Of a DNA stretch of 64,000 bases, positions 35,435 to 44,045 are shown one piece after another. Source of the DNA: an uncultured Azospirillum sp. GTDB taxonomy: Bacteria; Pseudomonadota; Alphaproteobacteria; RF32; CAG-239. Numbering within the stretch: position 1 is the first letter of the stretch; each line of letters starts with the position of its first letter. The notes below the pieces were generated by a model. It was not told where the DNA came from. It was given only the letters and a program-made list of their open reading frames with translations, and made no database searches. The stretch spans positions 1 through 64,000 of the forward strand of contig UQAB01000007.1 of assembly GCA_900538765.1 (NCBI GenBank), written 5' to 3'. A program made the position numbers and the translations under genes.

Positions 35435-36709
35435 ATGCGCAGAACGTTTTTCGCAATTTTAATGTCTGGCGTGTTTTTCACGCTTCCGTTATATGCTCAG
35501 CCGACAATAGACATTGGTCAAAATGATTCGGAAGCTCAGCCGCTTGCTGCTGCTCAGGAGCAACCGGCGGAAAAAGTATCGCAATCACAGGCGGCGGTTG
35601 TCGAAAATTCAGCGGCCGTTGAAGAAAATCTCGCCGATAAAGAGAAAAAAGGCCTGTTTTCTTTTCTTAATTTTTCTTTTATGAACAAAAAAGACCCTGA
35701 AATTGTTAAAGAGGCAGAAGAACATCGGGAAACTTTTTTACAAACTATGACGCGTAAGGCTGAAGAAGGCAATGTTGATGCCCAGTTGTCTTTGGGATAT
35801 ATGTATTTGTACGGAGATGCGGACGCTGGTGTAACTTCAGATTATGAACAGGCTTTTAAATATTATTCCATGGCGGCGGCTCAAGGTGATAATATTGCGA
35901 TAAACAACCTGGGCAGCTTATATTACAGTGGCGTCGGTACCAAACGAAATCCTTACAAAGCGGCGATTCTCTTTGCCAAGGCCGCCGATCAGGGCAATGT
36001 GGAAGCTGCCGTAAATCTGGCTTTTTTGTATTTAAGCGGCAGCGGCATCCAGCAAGACAGTACAAAAGCAATGAATTATTTTGCCAAAGCTTCCTCTCAG
36101 GGAAATCTGACGGCACAGTTTGTTATGGGATATGCATATTATAAAGGCTTTGTTATCGGACAGGATTATAAAAAGGCTTTTGAACTGATGCGGGAACCGG
36201 CCAAAGCGGGGTTCGACGAAGCGCAGTATAATATGGCATTAATGTATTTAAACGGCGAAGGTATTACCAAAAACTACGGTAATGCCGTCAAATATCTGGG
36301 CAACTCTTTTATGCAGGGGAATGTTCAGGCGATGATAAAACTGGCAGATATTTTAGCCGCCGGAGAAGTTTATCCGAAAAATATTTATCAGGCGCATATT
36401 CTTTATAATATTGCATCCGTTCGCGGGGCACCCCAGGCTGCGGAAAAGCGGGATATTTTGGAGCAGCATCTTAAGATAAATGAAGTTTTGCAGGCGCAGA
36501 CGGAAGCTGAGAATTTTAAAGATCAGCCCAAAGAATTGACTAATTATATTCGTAAAACTTTTGGTGCAAATATTGCTTCCTATATTGATGAACAAATGCC
36601 GTCTAAACAGACTGCTCCAAAAGTTATGCCGGAACCGTCTTACGCACCGCCGGCGGCGCCTGTGACAATCAATAATCCGCCGGTTCAGGGAAGCCGTCCT
36701 TTACTCTGA
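35435..36709 (+). CDS. Exported Sel1-repeat protein
   Basis: A 424-residue protein with a signal peptide (about 1-21, ending LPLYAQ) and several Sel1-type TPR repeats between about 105 and 340 (VDAQLSLGYMYLYGDA, IAINNLGSLYYSGVG, AEAAVNLAFLYLSGSG-like, AQYNMALMYLNGEG). The C-terminus is proline-rich. Sel1 proteins are usually scaffolds in the envelope. Its place in the middle of the flagellin cluster suggests a link to the flagellum or motility, in the way MotX-like and related periplasmic proteins are linked; this is inference only. Confidence 0.75.
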   Translation: MRRTFFAILMSGVFFTLPLYAQPTIDIGQNDSEAQPLAAAQEQPAEKVSQSQAAVVENSAAVEENLADKEKKGLFSFLNFSFMNKKDPEIVKEAEEHRETFLQTMTRKAEEGNVDAQLSLGYMYLYGDADAGVTSDYEQAFKYYSMAAAQGDNIAINNLGSLYYSGVGTKRNPYKAAILFAKAADQGNVEAAVNLAFLYLSGSGIQQDSTKAMNYFAKASSQGNLTAQFVMGYAYYKGFVIGQDYKKAFELMREPAKAGFDEAQYNMALMYLNGEGITKNYGNAVKYLGNSFMQGNVQAMIKLADILAAGEVYPKNIYQAHILYNIASVRGAPQAAEKRDILEQHLKINEVLQAQTEAENFKDQPKELTNYIRKTFGANIASYIDEQMPSKQTAPKVMPEPSYAPPAAPVTINNPPVQGSRPLL

Positions 36710-36828
36710 GTGTTGCGTTTGAAAGCTGTTAACTAAAAATTTAGTAAATTTGTGTACACTGCCGTCAATTAATTATATTAAATATATACTTAAGAGAATG
36801 GCTTCTGAGTTGTCGCAAAGGCAGCCGG

Positions 36829-36856
36829 GAATTAACCACAGTAATTTGGAGAAAGA
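36829..36856 (+). promoter_or_regulatory. Conserved flagellin leader, copy 2
   Basis: ATTAACCACAGTAATTTGGA then GAAAG ahead of the start codon at 36859; same as the leader at 38122 and close to that at 32777. Confidence 0.55.
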
Positions 36857-36858
36857 AA

Positions 36859-37953
36859 ATGTCAGACATTTCATTAACAGCAAGTATGCGCACTAACCTC
36901 TTGTCTTTGCAGAATACGCAAAGTTTGATGGATACGACACAGGAGAGATTATCTACCGGTAAAAAAGTAAACTCGGCGATTGATAACCCGTCATCTTACT
37001 ATACGGCCCAGAACCTGACCAACCGCGCCAGCGACTTGGAAGGTCTGCTGGACAGCATGGGACAGGGTATTCAGACCATTAAAGCCGCCAACGAGGGTAT
37101 TGAGGCAATTACCTCTTTCGTTCAGCAGGCAAAGGCTGTTGCTAACACCGCCCGTGATACGGCTGCTAAAAGCGAAATTGAAAGTACGGGAACTTACGTT
37201 GCCGAAGATGGTAAAATGACCATTAAAGTTGGCGATGAAACCTTGGATGTAACAGTTGCCAAAGCGACCCAGACGGATATTACAAAGTTGGTAACAGCGA
37301 TTCAGGGAGCCTCCGATTATGCAAATAAGAGCTTTACTGTTGAAGCTAACGATGACAGTACCGGCTTGGTTGTCAAGGCTAAAGACGGTAAAGAAATCAA
37401 CGGTGCCGTTACTATCGAAAACGGCATGGGCTTGTCGATTAACGGAAAAATTGATACGGTTTCCCGTAAAACGTCTATTGAACAGTACAATGCCATTCTT
37501 TCTCAGATTGACCAGCTGGCATCTGATTCTTCCTACAAAGGTGTCAACCTGCTGAAAAATGATGACCTGAAAGTTGTTTTCAATGAAGACCGCAGCTCCT
37601 TCCTGAACGTTGAAGGCGATGATGCCAGCTCTGCCGGCTTAGGCTTGGAAGCCGTTGCCGACTGGTCAACCAACGAACTGATTGATGAAACGATTGCCAG
37701 CGTTGACGCCGCTATTACGGAACTTCGCAACATGGCTTCCGAGTTTGGTAACAACTACTCTATCGTTCAGACACGTCAGGACTTCACTGAAAACCTGATG
37801 AATGTCTTGACCGAAGGTGCAGACAACCTGACCTTGGCAGACATGAATGAAGAGTCTGCCAATATGCTGGCTCTGCAGACCAGACAACAGCTCGGTGTCA
37901 ATGCCTTGAGCCTGGCTTCTCAGTCTGCTCAGTCTGTCTTGAAATTGTTCTAA
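36859..37953 (+). CDS. fliC: Flagellin, paralogue 3
   Basis: A 364-residue filament subunit almost the same as paralogue 1 outside the outer domain. The N-terminal 110 and C-terminal 100 residues are almost invariant, with long stretches of identical DNA, suggesting gene conversion within the cluster. The central part (about 115-200) has its own substitutions (KATQTDITKLVTAIQGASDY). It has its own leader and terminator, so it can be expressed independently. Confidence 0.95.
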   Translation: MSDISLTASMRTNLLSLQNTQSLMDTTQERLSTGKKVNSAIDNPSSYYTAQNLTNRASDLEGLLDSMGQGIQTIKAANEGIEAITSFVQQAKAVANTARDTAAKSEIESTGTYVAEDGKMTIKVGDETLDVTVAKATQTDITKLVTAIQGASDYANKSFTVEANDDSTGLVVKAKDGKEINGAVTIENGMGLSINGKIDTVSRKTSIEQYNAILSQIDQLASDSSYKGVNLLKNDDLKVVFNEDRSSFLNVEGDDASSAGLGLEAVADWSTNELIDETIASVDAAITELRNMASEFGNNYSIVQTRQDFTENLMNVLTEGADNLTLADMNEESANMLALQTRQQLGVNALSLASQSAQSVLKLF

Positions 37954-37970
37954 TTTCAATATGGGGAACA

Positions 37971-37998
37971 AAAGAGCGGGAAAATCCCGCTCTTTTTT
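37971..37998 (+). terminator. Terminator of flagellin 3
   Basis: Stem AAGAGCGGGA/TCCCGCTCTT and T-run. Confidence 0.9.
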
Positions 37999-38080
37999 GT
38001 CATATAATTTTTAACGAAATATTAAATAAAAAGATAGATTCTTAACAAGAATTATGCTAACCTAAATATATCATTAACAG

Positions 38081-38118
38081 AATGATAATGAATATTAACC
38101 ACAGTAATTTGGAGAAAG
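38081..38118 (+). promoter_or_regulatory. Conserved flagellin leader, copy 3
   Basis: AATGATAATGAATATTAACC, ACAG and GGAGAAAG before the start at 38122; matches the leaders of flagellins 1 and 3. Confidence 0.55.
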
Positions 38119-38121
38119 AAA

Positions 38122-39270
38122 ATGTCAGACATTTCATTAACGGCAAGTATGCGTACAAACCTCTTGTCTTTGCAGAATACGCAAAGTTTGATGGATACAA
38201 CTCAGGAAAGATTATCTACCGGTAAAAAAGTAAACTCGGCGATTGATAACCCGTCATCTTACTATACGGCCCAGAACCTGACGAACCGCGCCAGCGACTT
38301 GGAAGGTTTGCTGGACAGCATGGGACAGGGTATTCAGACCATTAAGGCCGCTAACGAAGGTATTGAGGCAATTACCTCTTTCGTCCAGCAGGCAAAGGCT
38401 GTTGCCAATACTGCCCGTGATACGGCTGCTAAAAGCCAAATTGAATCTACCGGCGCTTTTGTTAACTCGGTTGAAGGTGTTCCGACTGGTACAGCTGCTA
38501 AAACAGAAAAAATGACGATTAAAGTCGGTGATGTTACCTTAAGTTATGATGTCAAAGGCGCAGTCAATAATGCAGGTGCCGATGGTATTGACGAAATTAT
38601 TGCCGGCTTGACAACAGGAACTAATAAAACGGCTTATGATGCAGCTGGTTTTACAATCACGAAAAATACTGCGGGAAATGGTCTTGTCATTAAAGCCAAA
38701 GACGGTGCAGAAATCAACGGTGCTGTAACTATTGAAAACGGCATGGGAATGTCAATCAATGGCAAAATTGATACGGTTTCCCGTAAAACGTCTATGGAAC
38801 AGTACAATGCCATTCTTTCTCAGATTGACCAGTTGGCATCCGATTCTTCCTACAAAGGTGTCAACCTGCTGAAAAATGATGACCTGAAAGTTGTCTTCAA
38901 TGAAGACCGCAGCTCCTTCCTGAACGTTGAAGGCGATGATGCCAGTTCCGCCGGCTTGGGCCTGACCGCCGTTGCCGACTGGTCAACCAATGAACTAATT
39001 GATGAAACGATTGCCAGCGTTGACGCCGCTATTACGGAACTTCGCAATATGGCTTCCGAGTTTGGTAACAACTACTCTATCGTTCAGACTCGTCAGGACT
39101 TTACTGAAAACCTGATGAACGTATTGACGGAAGGTGCAGACAACCTGACCTTGGCAGACATGAATGAAGAATCTGCCAATATGCTGGCTCTGCAGACCAG
39201 ACAGCAGCTCGGCGTCAATGCCTTGAGCCTGGCTTCGCAGTCTGCTCAGTCTGTCTTGAAATTGTTCTAA
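38122..39270 (+). CDS. fliC: Flagellin, paralogue 4
   Basis: A 382-residue filament subunit. The ends match paralogues 1 and 3 at nearly every residue. The central domain has an insertion similar to that of paralogue 2 (TLSYDVKGAVNNAGADGIDE, as in SYDVKGAINGGAAADDID of paralogue 2), so it looks like a mosaic of the two types. It stands 168 bases after paralogue 3. Confidence 0.95.
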   Translation: MSDISLTASMRTNLLSLQNTQSLMDTTQERLSTGKKVNSAIDNPSSYYTAQNLTNRASDLEGLLDSMGQGIQTIKAANEGIEAITSFVQQAKAVANTARDTAAKSQIESTGAFVNSVEGVPTGTAAKTEKMTIKVGDVTLSYDVKGAVNNAGADGIDEIIAGLTTGTNKTAYDAAGFTITKNTAGNGLVIKAKDGAEINGAVTIENGMGMSINGKIDTVSRKTSMEQYNAILSQIDQLASDSSYKGVNLLKNDDLKVVFNEDRSSFLNVEGDDASSAGLGLTAVADWSTNELIDETIASVDAAITELRNMASEFGNNYSIVQTRQDFTENLMNVLTEGADNLTLADMNEESANMLALQTRQQLGVNALSLASQSAQSVLKLF

Positions 39271-39289
39271 TTTCAATATTAAAGAATGA

Positions 39290-39315
39290 AAAGAGCGGGA
39301 TTTTCCCGCTCTTTT
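39290..39315 (+). terminator. Terminator of flagellin 4
   Basis: Stem AAGAGCGGGA/TCCCGCTCTT and T residues, 20 bases after the stop. Confidence 0.85.
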
Positions 39316-39332
39316 GCTGTAATTTAAGTATG

Positions 39333-40118
39333 TCAGGGTTTAATGATTAGTTGCTCGATATTAAAAGCACGCCCCGTATCGTCAATGTCGACAATAATGC
39401 CGTACAGAGTCCCTTTTCCTTTGGAAACCGTCAAACGCCCGCCGGAATATTTCCGTGCCAGCCGGTTAATCGGTTCATCAATCTCAAATCCCAGAACGGA
39501 ATCATAATCACCGCACATACCGACATCTGTGATGTAAGCTGTTCCCTGCCGGAGCAGGCGGTAATCGGCAGTCGGAACGTGCGTATGTGTTCCGGCGACA
39601 ACGGAAACTTTACCGTCAAGATAATAGCCCATAGCCAGTTTTTCTGAAGTTGCCTCAGCATGAATGTCAACAAAAATGGCGTCAATATTTTTTCCCAGCG
39701 TATAGCTTTTCAACAGCTTGTCGACCGCTTGAATCGGGCAGTCGACGGCCTCCATAAACAGTCTTCCGAGCAGTTGGACAATCAGAATCTTTTTGCCGTT
39801 AGCCAGTATTATTTCTAAAGCGCCGCGTCCCGGCAGCATTTCCGGATAGTTAAGCGGCCGGATGATTTGCTTGCAGTCATTGAGAAAGGGAATAAGCTCC
39901 CGCTGCTGCCAAACATGATTTCCCGTCACCAGGGCATCAGCGCCTTTTTCCAAAAATTCCCGGCATATTCCTGGTGTAACGCCAAAACCATGCGCGGCAT
40001 TTTCAACATTTACGATAAAAACGTCCGGCGCGTATTTTTTCCTGATATCTGCTATATTGTTCAGAACGGCTTCCCTTCCGGCTCTGCCGACAACATCTCC
40101 GCAATATATAAGTCGCAA
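39333..40118 (-). CDS. YmdB-family metallophosphoesterase
   Basis: A 261-residue calcineurin-like phosphodiesterase of the YmdB/TIGR00282 family, whose Bacillus member hydrolyses 2',3'-cyclic nucleotides. Metal ligands are in YCGDVVGRAGR at the N-terminus, VNVENAAHG, VTGNHVW, FVDIHAEATSEK and AGTHTHVPTAD. Length matches the family. In Alphaproteobacteria this gene commonly sits near zapA and a 5-formyl-THF ligase gene; here it follows the 6S RNA on the same strand. Confidence 0.9.
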   Translation of the reverse strand: MRLIYCGDVVGRAGREAVLNNIADIRKKYAPDVFIVNVENAAHGFGVTPGICREFLEKGADALVTGNHVWQQRELIPFLNDCKQIIRPLNYPEMLPGRGALEIILANGKKILIVQLLGRLFMEAVDCPIQAVDKLLKSYTLGKNIDAIFVDIHAEATSEKLAMGYYLDGKVSVVAGTHTHVPTADYRLLRQGTAYITDVGMCGDYDSVLGFEIDEPINRLARKYSGGRLTVSKGKGTLYGIIVDIDDTGRAFNIEQLIIKP

Positions 40119-40133
40119 ATTTTTTATCCCGTA

Positions 40134-40162
40134 AAAAATAAAATCCCAAACGGGATTTTGTA
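40134..40162 (-). terminator. Terminator after the 6S RNA
   Basis: On the minus strand AAAATCCC/GGGATTTT with a 4-base loop and a T-rich tail, about 20 bases past the 3' end of the 6S RNA. Confidence 0.7.
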
Positions 40163-40180
40163 AAAAAAATTATTAAAAAG

Positions 40181-40345
40181 CGAGGAGGGCCATCATAGCC
40201 GTATAAGTGTATTCAAACACGAACCGCTGTCACTAGGTGGGCACCATATAAACAAACCACGATTTGCTCAGAGACAGTTCCCTTAATTACAATGTTGGCT
40301 CGGCAGACCTACGGAAGCTACGTACAAGACAGCTCCCCTCTATGC
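40181..40345 (-). ncRNA. ssrS: 6S RNA
   Basis: Binds RNA polymerase holoenzyme and mimics an open promoter. The transcript begins near GAGGGGAGCTGTCTTG and ends near GGCCCTCCTCG; these ends pair as the closing stem (GAGGGG with CCCTCCTC). The two long arms can pair through most of the length, leaving a central bubble around GGGAACTGTCTCTG. The position directly downstream of zapA on the same strand is the classical location of ssrS. Exact ends are estimated. Confidence 0.75.
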
Positions 40346-40353
40346 TTATGATG

Positions 40354-40695
40354 TTACAATGATTCGATTTTATTTGCAACAGATTTTATTTGTTCGGCCA
40401 GAAGATTTAGGCGAGAGGCCAGAAAATCGTCGGTTTTGGCGATTTCTGATTTATCCACAGCGTCCGGATTGCTCACCACAAGCGGATTCCCTTTTTTTAG
40501 TTCCGTCAGTTCATCGGCAACCAGCAGCCCGACCATGGCCAAGAGCATATTCTCGTTAATCTGTCCGCTGGCTTGCGTTAAAAGTTTGGCTTTGTCATCC
40601 AAAACCTTGGCTAAATCCAAAATATGCATTTCCTGCCCGTCTTCGCAGGCGACGGCGTATTCGCGGGAATTAATCGTTATTGTTACCTGGCTCAT
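40354..40695 (-). CDS. zapA: Cell division protein ZapA
   Basis: Promotes FtsZ filament bundling at mid-cell. The 113-residue protein starts with the ZapA pattern (VTITINSREYAVACEDGQE, then LDLAKVLDDKA) and continues with a helical tail (LAMVGLLVADELTELKKG and a C-terminal coiled coil). It overlaps the upstream coiled-coil gene by 26 bases, and the 6S RNA gene follows. All three probably share a transcript. Confidence 0.88.
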   Translation of the reverse strand: MSQVTITINSREYAVACEDGQEMHILDLAKVLDDKAKLLTQASGQINENMLLAMVGLLVADELTELKKGNPLVVSNPDAVDKSEIAKTDDFLASRLNLLAEQIKSVANKIESL

Positions 40696-40939
40696 CTTTC
40701 CTCAACACGTTATTGATTTTGCTGATAATTTCTTCCATTTTGCCTAAAGCCTTTGCGGAAGAAGACTTGAGAAGCTCCAGCTCCTTTTGTTTTTGAGCCA
40801 GAGAACTGTCTTTGGCCGCCAGCTGTTTTTCAAAGTTTTTGCTTTGAACCTCAAACGCCGATTCTAATCCGGCAAGCGCATTGTTTATTGCCGTAATCGC
40901 GTCATAAGTCTTTGGTAAATATATTTTTTTATCTTCCAT
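40670..40939 (-). CDS. Small coiled-coil protein upstream of zapA (DUF4164-like)
   Basis: An 89-residue protein beginning MEDKKIYLPKTYDAITAINN and then almost all coiled coil (about 25-75). A protein of this size and kind usually precedes zapA in Alphaproteobacteria (DUF4164). I use the ATG at 40939 because GGAAG lies ahead; a longer frame begins at 40996 but adds an untypical N-terminus. Probably part of the ZapA complex or its regulation, by context only. Confidence 0.65.
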   Translation of the reverse strand: MEDKKIYLPKTYDAITAINNALAGLESAFEVQSKNFEKQLAAKDSSLAQKQKELELLKSSSAKALGKMEEIISKINNVLRKDEPGNNND

Positions 40940-41028
40940 ACGGATTTTGCTTCCTTTTAGAGGATTAATGACATATATTAATGCATAATACGACATTAAC
41001 TTTAATTTTCAAGTTGCAAACCCTGATT

Positions 41029-41574
41029 ATGCCAAAATTTATTTTATATATAAACGCCGTATCGCCTTTGTCCCTTGCCGACAGTGATGTCGAGTGCTTT
41101 TTGCTGGAAACTTCCCTGCCGGAAGAATTCATAACACAATTTGCCGCCCGTGCCGCCGGACAGAATAAAATCGTCTTGCTCAACGGCGAAAAGTCAGCGG
41201 CGTTGTCAGCCAGGCTAAAACTTGACGGTGCTGTTATAGACGTCAGCAGTTCGGAAAATCCAGTCAGGGATTTTGAACATCAGAGAAAATTATGCGCTAA
41301 AGGCGCAGTTGTCGGAGCCATAAGCCGCAACCGCCGTCATGAAGCCATGCTCCTGAGCGAATGTGAGCCGGATTTTGTTATTTTCAAAATCTGGTCGGCG
41401 GGAGAAGAGGGAACACGCCGGCTTGTCAAATGGTATAATGACCTTTTTCTTATCCAGTCGGCGGTGTTTTGTCAGGAAGATTCGGTGAATGTCGAGGGAT
41501 ATGAAACGGATATTGTAATATTAAATGAAAATTTATATAAAATTTTTGTTGCCAAAAAAGCAAGATTAGATTAA
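41029..41574 (+). CDS. ThiE-like TIM-barrel protein
   Basis: A 181-residue protein with the outline of thiamine phosphate synthase (DGAVIDV where ThiE has DGVHLGQ; AKGAVVGAISRNRRHEAM where ThiE has VGVSxHxxxEA; SECEPDFVIFKIW for the later strand). The phosphate-binding loops are poorly kept, so enzyme activity is doubtful. The ATG at 41029 is preferred to the 40981 ATG. It directly precedes efp, a neighbour pair known in Alphaproteobacteria. Confidence 0.6.
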   Translation: MPKFILYINAVSPLSLADSDVECFLLETSLPEEFITQFAARAAGQNKIVLLNGEKSAALSARLKLDGAVIDVSSSENPVRDFEHQRKLCAKGAVVGAISRNRRHEAMLLSECEPDFVIFKIWSAGEEGTRRLVKWYNDLFLIQSAVFCQEDSVNVEGYETDIVILNENLYKIFVAKKARLD

Positions 41575-41620
41575 TTTGTCAAAAAAATCACAATTAACAT
41601 CGTAAATATGGAGATTTAAT

Positions 41621-42184
41621 ATGAAACAGTTAGCAGGATCAATCAGAATTGGCTGGGTAATTGAATATAAGGGAAAACCCTGGACCATTGTTAAAGCTCA
41701 GCATATCAAACCGGGTAAAGGCGGCGCTTTTATGCAGGTTGAAATGAAAGCCGTTGAAGAAGGGACAAAAACCAACGAACGTTTCAGAACGGAAGATACT
41801 GTTGAAAAATTAATGGTTGAGGAAAGAGATTGCCAGTTCCTGTTTGAAGATGGTACCGGCCTGACTTTCATGGACAGCGAAACTTTTGACCAGTTTACAC
41901 TCCCTGCTGACGTTTTGGGTGATTCCCGTCCGTTTATGACTGACGGCATGGCTGTTTTGATCAGCTTTATTGATGGTAAGCCGATTTCTGTTGAATTGCC
42001 GCTGCAGGTAACCTGCACCGTTTCCGAAACGGAACCTGTCGTTAAAGGGCAGACGGCTGCATCTTCCTATAAACCGGCGATTTTGGACAATGGCGTCCGC
42101 GTTATGGTTCCGCCGTTTATTGGTGTCGGCGATAAAATTGTTGTCGGTACGGCAGAAGCCAATTATGTCGAAAGAGCAAAATAA
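41621..42184 (+). CDS. efp: Translation elongation factor P
   Basis: Relieves ribosome stalling at polyproline stretches. The 187-residue, three-domain protein has the modification loop HIKPGKGGAFMQ, with the lysine at about 34 in the usual place. The C-terminal OB domain ends ANYVERAK. The stop codon overlaps the start of the following gene by one base (ATAATG), so the two are cotranscribed. Confidence 0.95.
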   Translation: MKQLAGSIRIGWVIEYKGKPWTIVKAQHIKPGKGGAFMQVEMKAVEEGTKTNERFRTEDTVEKLMVEERDCQFLFEDGTGLTFMDSETFDQFTLPADVLGDSRPFMTDGMAVLISFIDGKPISVELPLQVTCTVSETEPVVKGQTAASSYKPAILDNGVRVMVPPFIGVGDKIVVGTAEANYVERAK

Positions 42185-42990
42185 TGTCATATCTTTCCCC
42201 AAATTTAACTAATCTGATTGCTGCCGTTAAAAAGGCTGCAGCTTCGCTTGACCGCGATTTTGGCGAGATTGAAAAGCTGCAGTCTTCGGTCAGGGATTAT
42301 AAAAACTTTGTCATGAACGGGTATAACAAGGCCGAACGGACATTGAAAACGGAGCTTTCCAAAATCCGTCCGACTTACGTTTTTGCCGAAGATGGCAAAC
42401 CGCGCCCGCAGGGGGGGTATTTTGTAATTTCTCCGGTCAGCGGCATGACCAATTTCATTCACGGCATTCCGTATTTTTCAATGACTGTCGCCATGTGCGA
42501 AAATGACGCGGTATTGGCCGCCGTCGTTTACAATCCGGCGCGTGACGAAATGTTTTTTGCCGAAAAAGGGATGGGAGCCTATAAAGAAGGATATCGCAGC
42601 CATGAGCGTTTGCGCGTTTCTGCCCGTAAGGAGCTGAGCGAAGCGGTAATTGCGTCTGAAGTGTCTTATCATGGCGAAAATTTTGCTGAATATTCCGTCA
42701 TGCACAATAAGCTTGCCGCAGTAACAAACGGTTTCCGTTCTTTAGGTGATCCTGCTTTGGAATTAGCCTGGGTGGCAGCCGGAAAATTAGATGCGTTTGT
42801 GTCTTATGCCGGGCAGCCGTCGGATATTACCGCCGGAATGCTGCTGGTTAAAGAAGCCGGCGGATATATCTTTGATATTAACCAGAAAGATATCCGTACG
42901 GAAGATTTGCCCGCTGTAATTTCTTCCGGAGATATCATGGCTGTTAATGCAAATTTAAGCAACAGGCTGTATGATTTGTTAAATAAGTAA
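42184..42990 (+). CDS. Inositol monophosphatase-family protein with degenerate active site
   Basis: A 268-residue protein with the IMPase fold (NFIHGIPYFSMTVAMCEND; QPSDITAGMLLVKEAGG). The central metal motif, normally DPLDGTTNF, reads ISPVSGMTNF, replacing both aspartates with serine; the final Asp (SDITAG) is kept. The usual GEE glutamate is also altered. A catalytic role is thus unlikely, and a structural or regulatory role is possible. It is tightly linked to efp, with no gap. Confidence 0.8.
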   Translation: MSYLSPNLTNLIAAVKKAAASLDRDFGEIEKLQSSVRDYKNFVMNGYNKAERTLKTELSKIRPTYVFAEDGKPRPQGGYFVISPVSGMTNFIHGIPYFSMTVAMCENDAVLAAVVYNPARDEMFFAEKGMGAYKEGYRSHERLRVSARKELSEAVIASEVSYHGENFAEYSVMHNKLAAVTNGFRSLGDPALELAWVAAGKLDAFVSYAGQPSDITAGMLLVKEAGGYIFDINQKDIRTEDLPAVISSGDIMAVNANLSNRLYDLLNK

Positions 42991-43016
42991 TCATTTAACA
43001 TATTGAGGAAAAAGAG

Positions 43017-43931
43017 ATGAAGTTCAGATTGTTGTTGTCTTTGTCAGTATTGGGGATGGTCGGAGCCGGTATGGTCGGTTCAGCCTGTGCCGAAGATGAT
43101 GTGTATGTTGACCTCTCTGTTTTAAACAGCCTGCAGGCCGCAGCACCGGCAGCTGTTGTTCAGCCTCTTTTTCCCGATGTTAAAAATGCGCCTGCACCAA
43201 AGAAGCCCCGGGCGGTAAAACGCAAAAAAGCAGAAAAGCGGCAAGAGGTAAAGCTCCAGAAAGTTAAGGCAGAAGCAAAGAAGGCTGAAGACAAAGTTGA
43301 GGTGAAAGCCGAAGCTGCGCCGCAGCCGGATAAAACGGAAACGCCTGTAACAGAAACAGTGCCTGCCGCTGATGGTGCCAAAAATAATCTGGATACCCTG
43401 CGTCAGGCAATTGCCGAAAATTCCATTCGCAAAGAACCTGGTGCTACGGAAACATCTGCAGTTAAAACGGCTGTTTCGGCAGAAATGCCGGCTGACGCAT
43501 CTCTTCCGGTCGGAACAGCGGTTGTTCCGGTGGAAAATACGGCTGTTGTCGTCGATGATAAAAGCGGGGAAAGCTTGTCCGAGGTTTTGAATAATAATGT
43601 GCCGGAAGAAACGCCGCCGGAACCTGAAAAAGTAAGTAATGCCATTAAGTTTGACGCGGAATCCGCAGAACTGACCGAGGCGGACAAGCAGCAGATTGAT
43701 GCCATTATGGCCGGTTTTGAAGATGCCGTAAATCACAAGGTTGCCATTACCGCTTATAACCTGGATGACGGCAAGGAAGTTTTTTACCGCAAAAAACAGA
43801 GTTTGGATCGGGCAATTGCCATACGTTCATATCTTTTGAGTAAAGGGTATAAAAATTACAGCATTAAAGTGATTAACATTCCGGCCGGCGATGAACGGGT
43901 CAATACGGTTGATGTTGTCGAATTGCGTTGA
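43017..43931 (+). CDS. Exported OmpA-like protein
   Basis: A 304-residue protein with a signal peptide (about 1-25, ending SACA), a Lys/Ala/Glu- and proline-rich spacer (about 60-205) and a C-terminal OmpA-like domain. The peptidoglycan-binding pattern is visible as KFDAESAELTEADKQQID, then SLDRAIAIRSYLLSKGYKNY. The loop NxxLSxxRA is kept only in part. It probably bridges outer membrane and cell wall. It follows the IMPase gene at a 26-base gap. Confidence 0.75.
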   Translation: MKFRLLLSLSVLGMVGAGMVGSACAEDDVYVDLSVLNSLQAAAPAAVVQPLFPDVKNAPAPKKPRAVKRKKAEKRQEVKLQKVKAEAKKAEDKVEVKAEAAPQPDKTETPVTETVPAADGAKNNLDTLRQAIAENSIRKEPGATETSAVKTAVSAEMPADASLPVGTAVVPVENTAVVVDDKSGESLSEVLNNNVPEETPPEPEKVSNAIKFDAESAELTEADKQQIDAIMAGFEDAVNHKVAITAYNLDDGKEVFYRKKQSLDRAIAIRSYLLSKGYKNYSIKVINIPAGDERVNTVDVVELR

Positions 43932-44045
43932 TTTTTGTAAAAAAAATTAAAAAAATGTAAATTAATGCTTGCGTTATTCAAATGTCTAATGTATAAAAGC
44001 ACTAAATTTGTATGTAAGTTTGTAAAAGTTTTGGAGAAATAAAAG

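Noticed and set aside
32777..39270. Repeats in the flagellin cluster as mobile elements
   Set aside because: The repeated DNA is the conserved coding ends and leaders of paralogous flagellins; no transposase or terminal repeats are present.
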